Shown here: piece after piece, positions 22,297 through 30,992 of the stretch
How positions within the stretch are numbered: the first letter of the stretch is position 1
Layout of the letters: each line of letters begins with the position of its first letter
Assembly (NCBI GenBank): GCA_919903025.1
Contig: CAKKSE010000035.1
Location: 1 to 42,486 of the forward strand
Length of the DNA stretch: 42,486 bases
Source: Nitrospiria bacterium
GTDB lineage: Bacteria; Nitrospirota; RBG-16-64-22
Direction: 5' to 3'
Notes under the pieces: model-generated
What the model was told of the DNA's origin: nothing
Seen by the model: the letters and a program-made list of their open reading frames with translations, nothing else
Databases searched by the model: none
Translations under genes and position numbers: made by a program

Positions 22297-23202
22297 TCAC
22301 ACCTTCTCGTCGAACGGATAGATCTTCAGGAATTCCAGGAACTCGCTGGAGGCGTGCGAGGGAAAGGCCCGTTTGGGCCGGATGAGAGAGAACTCGCGCG
22401 TCATGACGACGTCCTTGAACGTCATCGTCTTGAGGGCGCCGGCCTTGACCTCCTTGCGGACCGCCCAGGCCGAAAGGATCGACAGTCCCACGCCGTGAAT
22501 CACGGCCTGCTTGATCGCCTCGGTGCTCCCGAGGACGAGCGGAGTCTTTAGCTTGTTCGACGTGATGCCGTGCTCGGCCAGGTGTTTCTCGATCATCTGC
22601 CGCGTCCCCGATCCTTCCTCGCGGAAGATGATCGGTTCCTTGAGAAGCTCCGAGACGGAGATGTTCCGCCGGGAAGCCCAGGAATGGTCGGGAGACATGA
22701 CGAGCACGAGTTCATCGGGGAAGAGCGGCTCGCGGATCAGCTTGTGCTTGTGGACCTCCCCTTCCACGAGACCCATGTCGATCTCTCCCGCCTCCAAGTG
22801 GTCGAGGATCCGGCGCGTGTTCGCGATGAGGAGGTTCACCTTGATCTTGGGATACTTTTTCCGGAAATCCACGAGGACGGGCGGAAGAAGGTAGTTTCCG
22901 ATCGTCGAAGAGGCCCCGAGGGAGAGGTTGCCCTTGACGAGGCCGGTCATCTCGCCGATCTCCTTCTCGGCGGCCGCGTAGAGGGAGAGGATATTCTTCG
23001 CGTGCTCGTAGAGCCGGACGCCCGCCGGCGTGAGGGTCACGGCGCCGGCCGTGCGCTCGAAGAGCTTCGTCTCGTAGGCTTCCTCGATAGCCTGGACCTG
23101 GAGGGAGACGGCGGGCTGCGTGAGATGGATGATCTCGGAGGCTTTCGAGAAGCTCCGGCACTCGGCGACCGTGCAGAATACCCTCAGCTTATGGTCGTCC
23201 AT
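22297..23202 (-). CDS. LysR-family transcriptional regulator
   Basis: The 301-residue protein has the N-terminal winged helix-turn-helix (DHKLRVFCTVAECRSFSKAS, LTQPAVSLQVQAIEE, KLFERTAGAVTLTPAG). The periplasmic-binding-like effector domain follows, starting at GNLSLGASSTIGNYLLP and ending with KRAFPSHASSEFLEFL. It belongs to the broad CysB/CbbR-like group; the effector cannot be named. Its target is not evident because the neighbours are rnpB and the convergent csgG block. The start lies only 28 nt after the 3' end of the RNase P RNA on the same strand, with no obvious promoter between. Confidence 0.93.
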   Translation of the reverse strand: MDDHKLRVFCTVAECRSFSKASEIIHLTQPAVSLQVQAIEEAYETKLFERTAGAVTLTPAGVRLYEHAKNILSLYAAAEKEIGEMTGLVKGNLSLGASSTIGNYLLPPVLVDFRKKYPKIKVNLLIANTRRILDHLEAGEIDMGLVEGEVHKHKLIREPLFPDELVLVMSPDHSWASRRNISVSELLKEPIIFREEGSGTRQMIEKHLAEHGITSNKLKTPLVLGSTEAIKQAVIHGVGLSILSAWAVRKEVKAGALKTMTFKDVVMTREFSLIRPKRAFPSHASSEFLEFLKIYPFDEKV

Positions 23203-23229
23203 GAATACCCGCCGGTTGAGAAAATCGTG

Positions 23230-23664
23230 AGGTCCGCCAAGAGGTCCTGTAAGCCGAATTCTGTTCCGGCCGTTTCCGGCCGGAGATGATCATTCCTCTT
23301 GCCCCGCCGTCGCCGGCGGAGTCGTGCGACCGACCCGCTCTGCCCTTTCCCCGGCGGACCGGGGAAACGTCGGATGGGCAACCCTTGCCCTCTTTCGAGG
23401 AAAGGCAGAGCCTATTTGGTCTTGCTCCGGGTGGGGTTTGCCAGGCCGGCCCGTCGCCGGGCCGCCGGTGAGCTCTTACCTCACCTTTTCACCCTTACCC
23501 GCCAGCGGCGGGCGGTATGTTTTCTGTTGCACTTTCCCTCGGGTCGCCCCGGGTTCCCGTTAGGAACCACCCTGCCCTTCGGAGTTCGGACTTTCCTCCC
23601 CGCGCCTATCCGCCTGAGGCGGACAGGTGCGGGGCGATCATCCGGCCCTCTTGGCGGACTCACT
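23230..23664 (-). ncRNA. rnpB: RNase P RNA (bacterial type A)
   Basis: The catalytic RNA that matures tRNA 5' ends. On the minus strand the conserved GAGGAAAGTCCGAACTCC-like P4 region, AACAGAAAACATACCGCC and the terminal ACAGAATTCGGCTTACAGG are all readable. The two ends pair as a long P1 helix: GTCCGCCAAGA near 23658 and TCTTGGCGGAC near 23232. The approximate length of 430 nt is normal for GC-rich bacteria. The 5' end is set by the promoter, 7 nt past the -10 box; the 3' end is uncertain by a few bases. Open frames across this region are artefacts. Confidence 0.95.
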
Positions 23665-23671
23665 ACTAATC

Positions 23672-23700
23672 ATAATATGGTGATTGCCGACGGAAGTCAA
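23672..23700 (-). promoter_or_regulatory. rnpB promoter
   Basis: On the minus strand TTGACT (23700-23695), a 17-bp spacer and TATTAT (23677-23672). This is a near-consensus promoter, as expected for a highly expressed stable RNA, and it predicts a start at about 23664. Confidence 0.8.
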
Positions 23701-23739
23701 CGCCGCCCGGAACACGCCGCCCGGAACCCGCCCCATGTC

Positions 23740-24345
23740 TTACGGATTGCGCGCGGCTCGGTCGAGCGCCTCGTTGGCCAGCCGGTCCGCCTCGACGTTC
23801 TTCTCGCGTGGAACGTGGTGTACGGCGACCCGCGGGAAGAATTTCATCCGCTCGACCGCTTCCCGATGGTAGCGGGCAAGATTGGAATCGCGGACTCGGT
23901 ATTCCCCGTTGATCTGGCGGACGAGAAGCTCCGAGTCGGAGAAGATTGTCAGGCAGTGCGGGCCGCCCGGCTGGCGCGCGGCCAGGCGAAGCGCCGCGAG
24001 AAGGGCCTCGTATTCCGCGACGTTGTTCGTCGCCCGCCCCAGGAAGAGGGACTCGGCCGCGAGCCTCTTGCCGTCCTTTTCGAGAAGGACCCCCGCGCCA
24101 GCGGGTCCCGGGTTTCCGCGCGAGGCCCCGTCGATCCGGGCAATCAGTTGGCCGGCTTCCGCCCCTTCCTTCGTCTTGCCCGGAGACGGCGGCGGCGCGG
24201 CCTCGAGCCGATCAGCCGCCTCGATCAGGAGTTTCTTGACCGCCGAGCGGGAAAGGTGCGGGTGCTCCTCAATGAGGAGGTCGATGTCCAGGCTGGCGGC
24301 GAGGCTGCGTAGGAGCGCAGCCGGAGTCAGACGGACGGATTCCAA
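23740..24345 (-). CDS. RNase HI-family protein with N-terminal extension
   Basis: Degrades RNA in RNA-DNA hybrids. The catalytic domain (about residues 66-200 of 201) holds the acidic residues in [43 protein letters not shown] and [11 protein letters not shown]. It lacks the basic protrusion of E. coli RNase HI, so it belongs to the compact archaeal/actinobacterial-like subgroup. The first 65 residues form a separate helical segment ([20 protein letters not shown]) of unknown role. It overlaps the zinc-ribbon gene by 19 bp, a linkage also known from other phyla. Confidence 0.9.
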   Translation of the reverse strand: MESVRLTPAALLRSLAASLDIDLLIEEHPHLSRSAVKKLLIEAADRLEAAPPPSPGKTKEGAEAGQLIARIDGASRGNPGPAGAGVLLEKDGKRLAAESLFLGRATNNVAEYEALLAALRLAARQPGGPHCLTIFSDSELLVRQINGEYRVRDSNLARYHREAVERMKFFPRVAVHHVPREKNVEADRLANEALDRAARNP

Positions 24346-25157
24346 TAGAGGATTCGGTGGCAGTGGGGACAGTCGATGATCGCCCGTCCCTCCCGGACCT
24401 GGTTGAAGAGTTGTGGAGGAAGACGCATCCGGCAGCCCGTGCAGGTGGCATTCCGCGCCGGGACGACGGCGGTCCCCCGCATCTGGACGCGGATGTTCTC
24501 GTACCGGGACAGAAGGCCTGGATCCAGGGCCGCGGCGAGATTCTCCCGCGCCTTCGTCTTCTCGTCGATCCCCGCGTCCACGTGGGCGTATTCCCGCTCG
24601 AGTTCCTGCCGCCGGCCCTCGAAACTGGCGCTCTCCTCGCTCACTTTGGCATCGAACGCCGAGAGATCCCCTTCCGCCGCCTCGACCTTTTCCATCAGCC
24701 CGAGGATCTCGTCTTCGACCGCCGAACGCAGTTTCTCGGCCGCGTCGATCTCCTTGAGATGGGCGAAGTACGCCGTGTTGGTCTTAATGTCGCCGCTGCG
24801 GTTCTTGAGCCGGGCGATATGGGCCTTGGTATCTTCGAGCTTGGCCTCCCGGTCCCGGCGGTCGCGGTTCATCTGGTCGAGGGCGCCGCGGGCCGCGGCC
24901 TGCTCCGCCTCGGCCTGGTCGAGCCGATCCCTGAGGGCCGCGACCTTCCCCGGAAGCTCGTCCTTGAGGACGCGAAGAGCGAGGACTTCCCGATCGATCT
25001 CCTGGAGGGACACAAGGAGCGCCAGTCCTTCGGACAGAGGCGTTGTCGTGTCCGTTCGTCCGCCCAAAAAAAATGCACTCGGGCCGCCCCCAGAGTGCAT
25101 CGAGTCCTCCCCGGATTGCGGGGTCCCGGTCGATTGACGTGGATCTGTCTGCGACAT
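24327..25157 (-). CDS. Coiled-coil protein with C-terminal zinc ribbon
   Basis: A 276-residue protein. About residues 45-235 are a long coiled coil ([20 protein letters not shown] through [18 protein letters not shown]). The C-terminus is a zinc ribbon with CTGC and CPHC pairs ([29 protein letters not shown]). Such proteins are widespread beside RNase HI and rnpB, and a nucleic-acid-related role is assumed but not shown. A strong AAGGAGG supports the ATG at 25157. The first about 40 residues are low-complexity and probably disordered. Confidence 0.88.
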   Translation of the reverse strand: MSQTDPRQSTGTPQSGEDSMHSGGGPSAFFLGGRTDTTTPLSEGLALLVSLQEIDREVLALRVLKDELPGKVAALRDRLDQAEAEQAAARGALDQMNRDRRDREAKLEDTKAHIARLKNRSGDIKTNTAYFAHLKEIDAAEKLRSAVEDEILGLMEKVEAAEGDLSAFDAKVSEESASFEGRRQELEREYAHVDAGIDEKTKARENLAAALDPGLLSRYENIRVQMRGTAVVPARNATCTGCRMRLPPQLFNQVREGRAIIDCPHCHRILYWNPSV

Positions 25158-25192
25158 TCAAATCCTCCTTGTCACCAGGATCCTTCGATCCA

Positions 25193-25268
25193 TGGTGGGC
25201 CCACCTGGGCTCGAACCAGGGACGAGCCGGTTATGAGCCGGCGGCTCTACCGACTGAGCTATGGGCCC
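25193..25268 (-). tRNA. tRNA with anticodon CAT (probably Ile2, possibly elongator Met)
   Basis: A 76-nt cloverleaf with encoded CCA. The acceptor is GGGCCCA/TGGGCCC, the D-arm GCTCAGTCGGTAGAGC, the anticodon loop CTCATAA and the T-arm CTGGTTCGAGCCCAG. The C4-G69, C5-G68 and C6-G67 acceptor pairs match features recognised by TilS lysidine synthetase, so tRNA-Ile2 is favoured over Met, although automatic tools would call Met. It lies 12 bp downstream of rpoD on the same strand. Confidence 0.93.
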
Positions 25269-25279
25269 GAATCGATTCC

Positions 25280-27097
25280 CTACACGTTTTCAACGAAGCT
25301 CTTCAACTTTCGGGCCCGGTTCGGATGGCGGAGCTTCCGGAGCGCCTTCGCCTCGATCTGCCGGATCCGCTCCCGAGTGACGTCGAACTCCTGGCCGACC
25401 TCTTCCAGCGTGTGGTCCGCCGCCTCGCCGATTCCGAAACGGCGTCGGAGGACCTTCTCCTCGCGCGGGGTCAGGGACTGGAGCACCTTCCGGATCTGCT
25501 CTTGCAGGTCCGACTTGATCGTGCATTCGAGCGGCGACGGCGCCTTCTTGTCCTCGATGAAGTCCCCCAGGTGTGAATCCTCCTCCTCGCCGATGGGCGT
25601 CTCGAGGGAGATCGGCTCCTTGGCGATCTTGAGGACCTTGCGAACCTTGTCGAGAGGGAGCTCCATTCGGCTGGCGATCTCCTCCGGGGTCGGCTCGCGC
25701 CCAAGCTCCTGCACAAGCTGTCGCGACGTCCGGATGAGCTTGTTGATCGTTTCAATCATGTGAACTGGGATCCGGATCGTCCGCGCCTGGTCGGCGATGG
25801 CCCGCGTGATGGCCTGGCGGATCCACCAGGTGGCGTAGGTCGAGAATTTATATCCGCGGCGGTACTCGAACTTGTCCACGGCCTTCATGAGGCCGATGTT
25901 CCCTTCCTGGATCAGGTCCAGGAACTGAAGCCCCCGGTTCGTGTACTTCTTGGCGATCGAGACCACGAGCCGAAGATTCGCCTCGACCAGCTCGATCTTG
26001 GCGAGCTTCGTTCGAATCTCGCCCTTCTCCAGATCCTTGAGGGCGTGCTTGAGCTCGACCGAGGACAACCCGATCTCCGATTCGGTTTCCGCGATTTGCC
26101 GGTAGGCTTCCCGGCACCTCTGCTCGAGGTCCGGCAGATGGCGGGCCGCGGTCCCCAACGATTTCTCCAGCTTGCGCCGTTCGGACTCGTTTGACTTGAT
26201 CTGACGGAGCACGGCGGGAAGGCTCTCGCGGGGGATCTTGAGCCGCCGCTCGACCGTGCGGATCTCCTCCTCCGCGTTCTTGATCAGCGAGACATGGACT
26301 TTCAGGCGTTCGGCGAAACGATTGACAAGCCGCGGTTGAAGGTTCAAAGCGACGAGCTTCTCGGCCAGTTGATGGCGGACCTCCTTGAGCTTTCCAATGG
26401 CGGTTTTGCGGCGCTCCTCGCCCATGCGTGACCGCCGAAGCCGCTCGTCCGCCGTGAGGAACCGCGTGGCGGCCCGCTTGGTCTCCGTGAAGGTCCTCAG
26501 CGTGCGCTCCCGGATCTCGCGCTCGTTCGTCGGGACTTCCGCCTCGAAATCTTCCTCGAAGGCGGCCACGACGTTCTTGAGCGGGATCTTGTTCTTCCGG
26601 AGCTGTTCGGCCAGGGCGAAAATCTCCCGGAGCGAGTTCGGAAGCGTCAGGACGACTTCCGCGATCTCGCGCTCGCCGGCTTCGATCCGCTTGGCGATCT
26701 CGATCTCGCCTTCGCGCGAGAGAAGCGGCACCGTCCCCATTTCCCGGAGGTAGAGGCGGACGGGGTCGTCCGTCTTTCCGAGGGCGCCGGGCGAAAGATC
26801 GTACTCCTCGGCCTCTTCCTCGGCCGGGGCGGGCTGCTCGCCGGCCTCGGCTTCCTCGGTCTCTTCCGCCCCTTCTTCGGCCTCGGGAGGAACGCGCCCG
26901 AACCCCTCGGGCGGACCTTCGACGATATCGATCTCCATCTCTCCGAACATCGACATGATGCTGTCGATCTGCTCGGACGAGACGATCTCGGCCGGAAGGC
27001 CGTCGTTGAGTTCCTCGTACGTCAGGAACCCTTTCTCCTTTCCGAGGGAGATCAGGTGCTTGACGTCGGCCATCTTGTCTTCGGGATTGCTCGCCAT
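25280..27097 (-). CDS. rpoD: Primary sigma factor RpoD (sigma-70)
   Basis: The housekeeping sigma factor. The 605 residues show region 1.1 ([20 protein letters not shown]), an acidic linker, region 1.2 ([20 protein letters not shown]), a non-conserved region with long helices, region 2 ([17 protein letters not shown] with the -10-reading helix), region 3 and region 4.2 ([20 protein letters not shown]). It is the last gene of the rpsU-yqeY-dnaG-rpoD operon, which couples translation, replication and transcription factors. The length is normal. Confidence 0.97.
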   Translation of the reverse strand: MASNPEDKMADVKHLISLGKEKGFLTYEELNDGLPAEIVSSEQIDSIMSMFGEMEIDIVEGPPEGFGRVPPEAEEGAEETEEAEAGEQPAPAEEEAEEYDLSPGALGKTDDPVRLYLREMGTVPLLSREGEIEIAKRIEAGEREIAEVVLTLPNSLREIFALAEQLRKNKIPLKNVVAAFEEDFEAEVPTNEREIRERTLRTFTETKRAATRFLTADERLRRSRMGEERRKTAIGKLKEVRHQLAEKLVALNLQPRLVNRFAERLKVHVSLIKNAEEEIRTVERRLKIPRESLPAVLRQIKSNESERRKLEKSLGTAARHLPDLEQRCREAYRQIAETESEIGLSSVELKHALKDLEKGEIRTKLAKIELVEANLRLVVSIAKKYTNRGLQFLDLIQEGNIGLMKAVDKFEYRRGYKFSTYATWWIRQAITRAIADQARTIRIPVHMIETINKLIRTSRQLVQELGREPTPEEIASRMELPLDKVRKVLKIAKEPISLETPIGEEEDSHLGDFIEDKKAPSPLECTIKSDLQEQIRKVLQSLTPREEKVLRRRFGIGEAADHTLEEVGQEFDVTRERIRQIEAKALRKLRHPNRARKLKSFVENV

Positions 27098-27129
27098 CTA
27101 CTCTTTTCCTCCGTTGCAGGGCACCGCCG

Positions 27130-28896
27130 CTACGGGCAGGCCTCCTTGCTGACTTTCATATGCTCCCTGAGCGACGTTTTCAAGGCCTCGGGGTCGTCCG
27201 AGGATTCCGCTTTCCGAATCTCGCCGTACAGCCTTCGCTGGGCAATACGCTGCCTCCGGCGGGCGAATACCCGGATGCAGTCTTGAAACGCGGCTTCGAC
27301 CTGCTCGGGCGTTCCCGGAAGATCGACGACCAGCAGCCGGCTGACGGCCGGGTCGGAAGCGTCATGCCCCCCTCCTTCGAGGAGACCGCTGTACGCCGCG
27401 CGAAGCGCCGCGTCCTCCCAGAGATCCGGTGAAACCTGATCGCGGGCCGTCGGGATCAGATCGGGCCGCATCAAGAGAATTTGAAGGAACAACGGCTCGA
27501 CGCGAACGGGCGTCGTCGATCCCCCCCGGACGCTCCCCTGCCCTGCCTCGCCATGGGACCTCGGTCCGCCCGGCGAAGAAATCGCGGACGGCGGGGCCGC
27601 CCCTCCCGATTTGCCGCGCGAAGCGTGCCACGCCTCGATGATCCACTCCTCGCGGATGTCGAGACGTTCGGCGGCCCGACGGATCCCTTCTCCCCGCTCG
27701 ATCGGGTTCGCAATCTGGTCCCATATAGGGAACATCCGCTCGACGATCCATGCAGGCGCTCCCCTTCTCTCCTTGATCAGGCTTTCGAGGACAAAATCCG
27801 TCAGGCGGACCGAACTCTTAACGGCCTGATCGAACGCATCCGGGCCCTCTTTGCGCAGGAGGGAATCGGGGTCTTCCCCCTCGGGGAGGACGGCGACGTT
27901 CACCGTGGCCCCGGTCTCGAGCAGGAGGCCGGCGCTGCCTCGCATGGCCCGGAGTCCGGCCGCGTCGCCGTCGTACACGAAGACGACTTCCGGGGTCATC
28001 CGCCTCAGTTGCCCGACTTGTCGGGGTGTCAGGGCCGTTCCGAGCGTGGCGACGGCGTGATCGAATCCGGCCGAATGCGCTCCGATGACGTCGAAGTATC
28101 CTTCGACGAGAAGCGCGGCTCCTTGGCGCCTGATGGCCTCCCGAGCCTGAGAGAGGCCGTAGAGATGGTCCCCCTTCTTGTAGATCGCCGTCTCGGGAGA
28201 GTTCAGGTACTTCGGCGGGGAGTCATCCATGCTCCGGCCCCCAAAGGCAATCGTCCGCCCCGTTGCATCAACAATCGGAAAGATGATTCGATTCCTGAAT
28301 CGGTCGTACACCCCCTGGCCGCTGTTCCGAGGGACCGCCAGGCCCCCCTTCACGAGCAGATCGGCTGAAAACCCCTTCCCCCTCAAGTGGCCAATGAGAG
28401 CGTCCCAGGCGGGCGGGGCGAACCCCAGTCCGAAGGACTTCTGCATCTCCACCTGAACGCCCCGGCCGGCCAGATATTCTCGGGCGCCCAGACCCAGCGG
28501 CGACAAGAGCGAAGCCGAAAAGAACGACCGCGCGGCCTCGTGGAGCGCGATGAGCTTCTGCGTCTCGGAATCCTCGCGGGCTTCCGACGTCGGAAGGTTA
28601 ATTCCGGCGTGCGCCGCCAGATGCCTCACCGCATCCGGGAACGAAAGCTTCTCGTGACGCGCCAGGAACTCGATCACGTCCCCCCCGGCCCCGCAGCCAA
28701 AGCAGTGAAAAACCTGCTTGCCGGGATTGACCGTGAAGGAAGGAGTCTTCTCGGCGTGGAAAGGACAAAGACCCTTGAGATTCTGGCCAGCCTGCTTCAA
28801 GGTGACAAACTGGCCGACGATGTCAACGATCCCGCTTGCGTCCTTGATCCGCTGGACCAGATCACCCGAAAAGGCGCCCGATCTCCCCGCTCTCAT
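27130..28896 (-). CDS. dnaG: DNA primase
   Basis: Makes RNA primers at the replication fork. The 588 residues have the N-terminal CHC2 zinc finger (LCPFHAEKTPSFTV, QVFHCFGCGAGGD) at about residues 42-70. The catalytic core has YDRFRNRIIFPI, the TOPRIM motif LLVEGYFDVIGAH and the metal-binding FVYDGDAAGLRA. The C-terminal DnaB-binding part is less conserved, as usual. It starts 81 bp after yqeY and ends 32 bp before rpoD. Confidence 0.97.
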   Translation of the reverse strand: MRAGRSGAFSGDLVQRIKDASGIVDIVGQFVTLKQAGQNLKGLCPFHAEKTPSFTVNPGKQVFHCFGCGAGGDVIEFLARHEKLSFPDAVRHLAAHAGINLPTSEAREDSETQKLIALHEAARSFFSASLLSPLGLGAREYLAGRGVQVEMQKSFGLGFAPPAWDALIGHLRGKGFSADLLVKGGLAVPRNSGQGVYDRFRNRIIFPIVDATGRTIAFGGRSMDDSPPKYLNSPETAIYKKGDHLYGLSQAREAIRRQGAALLVEGYFDVIGAHSAGFDHAVATLGTALTPRQVGQLRRMTPEVVFVYDGDAAGLRAMRGSAGLLLETGATVNVAVLPEGEDPDSLLRKEGPDAFDQAVKSSVRLTDFVLESLIKERRGAPAWIVERMFPIWDQIANPIERGEGIRRAAERLDIREEWIIEAWHASRGKSGGAAPPSAISSPGGPRSHGEAGQGSVRGGSTTPVRVEPLFLQILLMRPDLIPTARDQVSPDLWEDAALRAAYSGLLEGGGHDASDPAVSRLLVVDLPGTPEQVEAAFQDCIRVFARRRQRIAQRRLYGEIRKAESSDDPEALKTSLREHMKVSKEACP

Positions 28897-28977
28897 CGCC
28901 GGTCCCCGCCATCCCTCTCATCCCTGTCGGAGCGCTTCATTCGGTCGCGGTTTGCAGGGGCACGGCATCCCGCTCCC

Positions 28978-29436
28978 CTACGACGCCCCACCCTCCAGGA
29001 GCGATTGCACAACTTTCTGGACGGCCTTGCCGTCGGCCTGTCCTACGACGCGCGGCATAACGACCTTCATCACGGCGCCCATTTCCTTGGGGCTCCGGGC
29101 CCCCGTTTCGGCAATGGCCTGCCGGACGATCCGCGAGAGATCTTCGTCCGACAAGGCCGGGGGAAGGTATTCCCGGACGATGTCGAGTTCTCTCCGCTCC
29201 TTCTCCGCCAAATCGGCCCGGCCGCCGGCTTCGAACTCCCTGATCGACTCCTGCCGTTGTTTCGACTGCGCGGAAAGTACCTTCATCCACTCAGCGTCGT
29301 CGAGGGGGCGCCTCAGCTCGATTTGACGGTTCTGGGCGGCGGCCCGGATGAACCGGATGACCGAAACGCGCAACGAATCGCCCGCCTTGAGCGCGTTCTT
29401 GAGATCTTCGCCAAGCCGTTCGGACAGCGCCGCCAA
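28978..29436 (-). CDS. yqeY: GatB/YqeY domain protein
   Basis: A 152-residue protein similar to the C-terminal tRNA-binding domain of GatB. It has LGEDLKNALKAGDSLRVSVI at the N-terminus, then KQRQESIREFEAGGRADLAE, YLPPALSDEDLSRIV and GAVMKVVMPRVVGQADGKAV. The free-standing role is unknown; it is habitually found between rpsU and dnaG. I chose the TTG at 29436, 11 bp after the rpsU stop and preceded by TAGGA; a longer TTG-initiated frame would overlap rpsU. Confidence 0.9.
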   Translation of the reverse strand: MAALSERLGEDLKNALKAGDSLRVSVIRFIRAAAQNRQIELRRPLDDAEWMKVLSAQSKQRQESIREFEAGGRADLAEKERRELDIVREYLPPALSDEDLSRIVRQAIAETGARSPKEMGAVMKVVMPRVVGQADGKAVQKVVQSLLEGGAS

Positions 29437-29446
29437 GTTCAGATTC

Positions 29447-29644
29447 CTACTGGACCTGGCGCGCGGCTTTTCGAATGGCTTTCTTCCGAGCGGCAAGGGC
29501 CTTGCGTTTTTTCCGGACGCTCGGCTTCTCGTAGTGTTCGCGTTTCTTCATCTCCGAGAGGATCCCGTCCTTCTCGCACTGCTTCTTGAACCGCTTAAGG
29601 GCGCTTTCGAACGATTCGTTCTCTTTAACCCTTACAGTCGGCAT
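29447..29644 (-). CDS. rpsU: 30S ribosomal protein S21
   Basis: A 65-residue basic protein, the usual length for bS21. It begins [19 protein letters not shown], continues with [16 protein letters not shown] and ends in a lysine/arginine-rich tail. The start is the ATG at 29644, where the family begins; an upstream in-frame start at 29716 adds unrelated residues. It is the first gene of the macromolecular-synthesis operon and follows a strong promoter. Confidence 0.95.
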   Translation of the reverse strand: MPTVRVKENESFESALKRFKKQCEKDGILSEMKKREHYEKPSVRKKRKALAARKKAIRKAARQVQ

Positions 29645-29751
29645 TTCGCTTCTTCCCCCCTCTCGACTCGTATGATAAGCTTGTTTTTGGGCGCGTCGGC
29701 CCCCAAATGCGCTCAAAACCCCATGAAAAATAAGCCTTTTCTAAAATTATA

Positions 29752-29780
29752 ATAATATCAACTCAGACACACCGTGTCAA
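29752..29780 (-). promoter_or_regulatory. Promoter of the rpsU-yqeY-dnaG-rpoD operon
   Basis: On the minus strand a perfect TTGACA (29780-29775), a 17-bp spacer and TATTAT (29757-29752). It is one of the best promoter matches in the window. The predicted transcript has an A/T-rich leader of about 100 nt before the rpsU ATG. Confidence 0.82.
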
Positions 29781-29844
29781 CGATCTATTATGCGACCTAC
29801 AACACGGCCCATTTCTTCCCGATCGCTCCAGCCCGCCGCCTCGC

Positions 29845-30189
29845 TCATCCAGGGGGCCACCCGAACGCCCTGCCTCCAACCAAGTGGACATGGATATGAA
29901 ATACAGACTGTCCGGCGGACGCGCCGGAGTTCACCACGAGCCTGTATCCCGATGCCGCCACTCCCCTTTCTTGCGCCAGCTTGCGGGAAATCCAGAACAG
30001 ATGCCCCATCAGTTCCCTGTCGGTTTCTTCGACGCCGTTGACCGACTCGATATGGCGTCTCGGCACGAGAAGAATGTGCACGGGCGCCTGGGGGTTGACG
30101 TCTTCGAACGCGACGAGCTTGTCATCCTCAAAGACGATCTTGCTCGGGAGCTTTCGCTCGATGATCTTGCAAAAAAGGCAGTCGTTCAT
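29845..30189 (-). CDS. HinT-type histidine triad nucleotide-binding protein
   Basis: A 114-residue HIT hydrolase that cleaves adenosine phosphoramidates. It opens [20 protein letters not shown] with the CxxC pair, continues [13 protein letters not shown] and ends with the triad [18 protein letters not shown]. Its ATG overlaps the hisIE stop (ATGA), placing it at the end of the histidine operon, as in Geobacter-like genomes. It is shorter than, and in a different subgroup from, the HIT gene next to mutS. Confidence 0.95.
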   Translation of the reverse strand: MNDCLFCKIIERKLPSKIVFEDDKLVAFEDVNPQAPVHILLVPRRHIESVNGVEETDRELMGHLFWISRKLAQERGVAASGYRLVVNSGASAGQSVFHIHVHLVGGRAFGWPPG

Positions 30190-30848
30190 CTTTTTTCCCT
30201 CCGGGACGCTTTTTCCTCGAGACCGCTCCGCCCGAACCTCCGGGCCAGCTCGGCGTAGACATCGCCCGGCCTGATCCCGCTCTCGGCCATGACAACCAGC
30301 GCGTGAAAAACCAGGTCGGCCGCCTCATGGACGATGGCCCGCTTGTCGTCACCTTTTGCGGCCAGAATCAGCTCGCCGGACTCTTCGGCGATTTTCTCGA
30401 GGATCGCGTCCTTCCCCTTCTCGAACAGTGAAGCCACGTAGGAGCCCGGGGGACGGCGCTTCTGTCGGTCCTCGATCGCCGCGAACACGCGCGAAATGAT
30501 TTCCGCCCCGCGGATCTCTTCTTCTCCCCGGAGGGTCCTGTAGAAACAGGAGACCTCCCCGGTGTGGCAAGTCGGACCCGACGGTCGAACGCGGTAGAGA
30601 AGAGCGTCCGAGTCGCAATCGAAGCGGATGGAGACGACGCCCAGCGTGTTGCCCGATGTTTCCCCCTTCTTCCAGAGGGTCCGCCGCGACCGGCTGAAAA
30701 AGTGGGCGAATCCGGTCTCAACCGTCTTCTCGAGGGCCTCTTCGTTGGCGAAAGCCAGCATCAGGACTTCCCCGCTCTCGGAATCCTGAACGATGACGGG
30801 AATCAGGCCGTTGTCGTCGAACTGGAGGTCCTGGGAAAGTCCGGTCAT
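30186..30848 (-). CDS. hisIE: HisIE bifunctional phosphoribosyl-AMP cyclohydrolase/phosphoribosyl-ATP pyrophosphatase
   Basis: Catalyses steps 2 and 3 of histidine synthesis in a 220-residue fusion. The N-terminal cyclohydrolase has [34 protein letters not shown] with metal-binding Asp/Cys residues and [13 protein letters not shown]. The C-terminal pyrophosphatase (from about residue 125) has [15 protein letters not shown] and [13 protein letters not shown]. The start is the ATG at 30848; a frame reaching 30878 adds residues from the repeat-bearing spacer. The repeat array at 30874-30992 separates it from hisF. Confidence 0.94.
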   Translation of the reverse strand: MTGLSQDLQFDDNGLIPVIVQDSESGEVLMLAFANEEALEKTVETGFAHFFSRSRRTLWKKGETSGNTLGVVSIRFDCDSDALLYRVRPSGPTCHTGEVSCFYRTLRGEEEIRGAEIISRVFAAIEDRQKRRPPGSYVASLFEKGKDAILEKIAEESGELILAAKGDDKRAIVHEAADLVFHALVVMAESGIRPGDVYAELARRFGRSGLEEKASRREKR

Positions 30849-30873
30849 TATTCCCCCGAAAAGAAAGTCGTCG

Positions 30874-30992
30874 GTCAATCGTCAATGGTCAATAGTCAAT
30901 CGGGAAGACACACGGGTTGCCTATCCGTGTATTGGCCATGGCCATTAACGATTGACCAATGACCATTGACCGATAACCATTGACCATTACCT
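30874..30992. repeat. Paired heptamer arrays in the hisF/hisIE spacer
   Basis: The left arm (30874-30901) is four tandem heptamers of GTCAATN. The right arm (30944-30992) is seven heptamers based on ATTGACC, the reverse complement, ending at the hisF stop codon. The 42-bp centre holds a small hairpin (CACGG/CCGTG) and the palindrome GGCCATGGCC. The layout matches the spacer at 11481-11542 although the heptamer sequence is different. Confidence 0.85.

Noticed and set aside
23299-24312. Open frames across the RNase P RNA and RNase HI region
   Set aside because: The DNA contains the conserved RNase P RNA core and paired ends; the frames are accidental.
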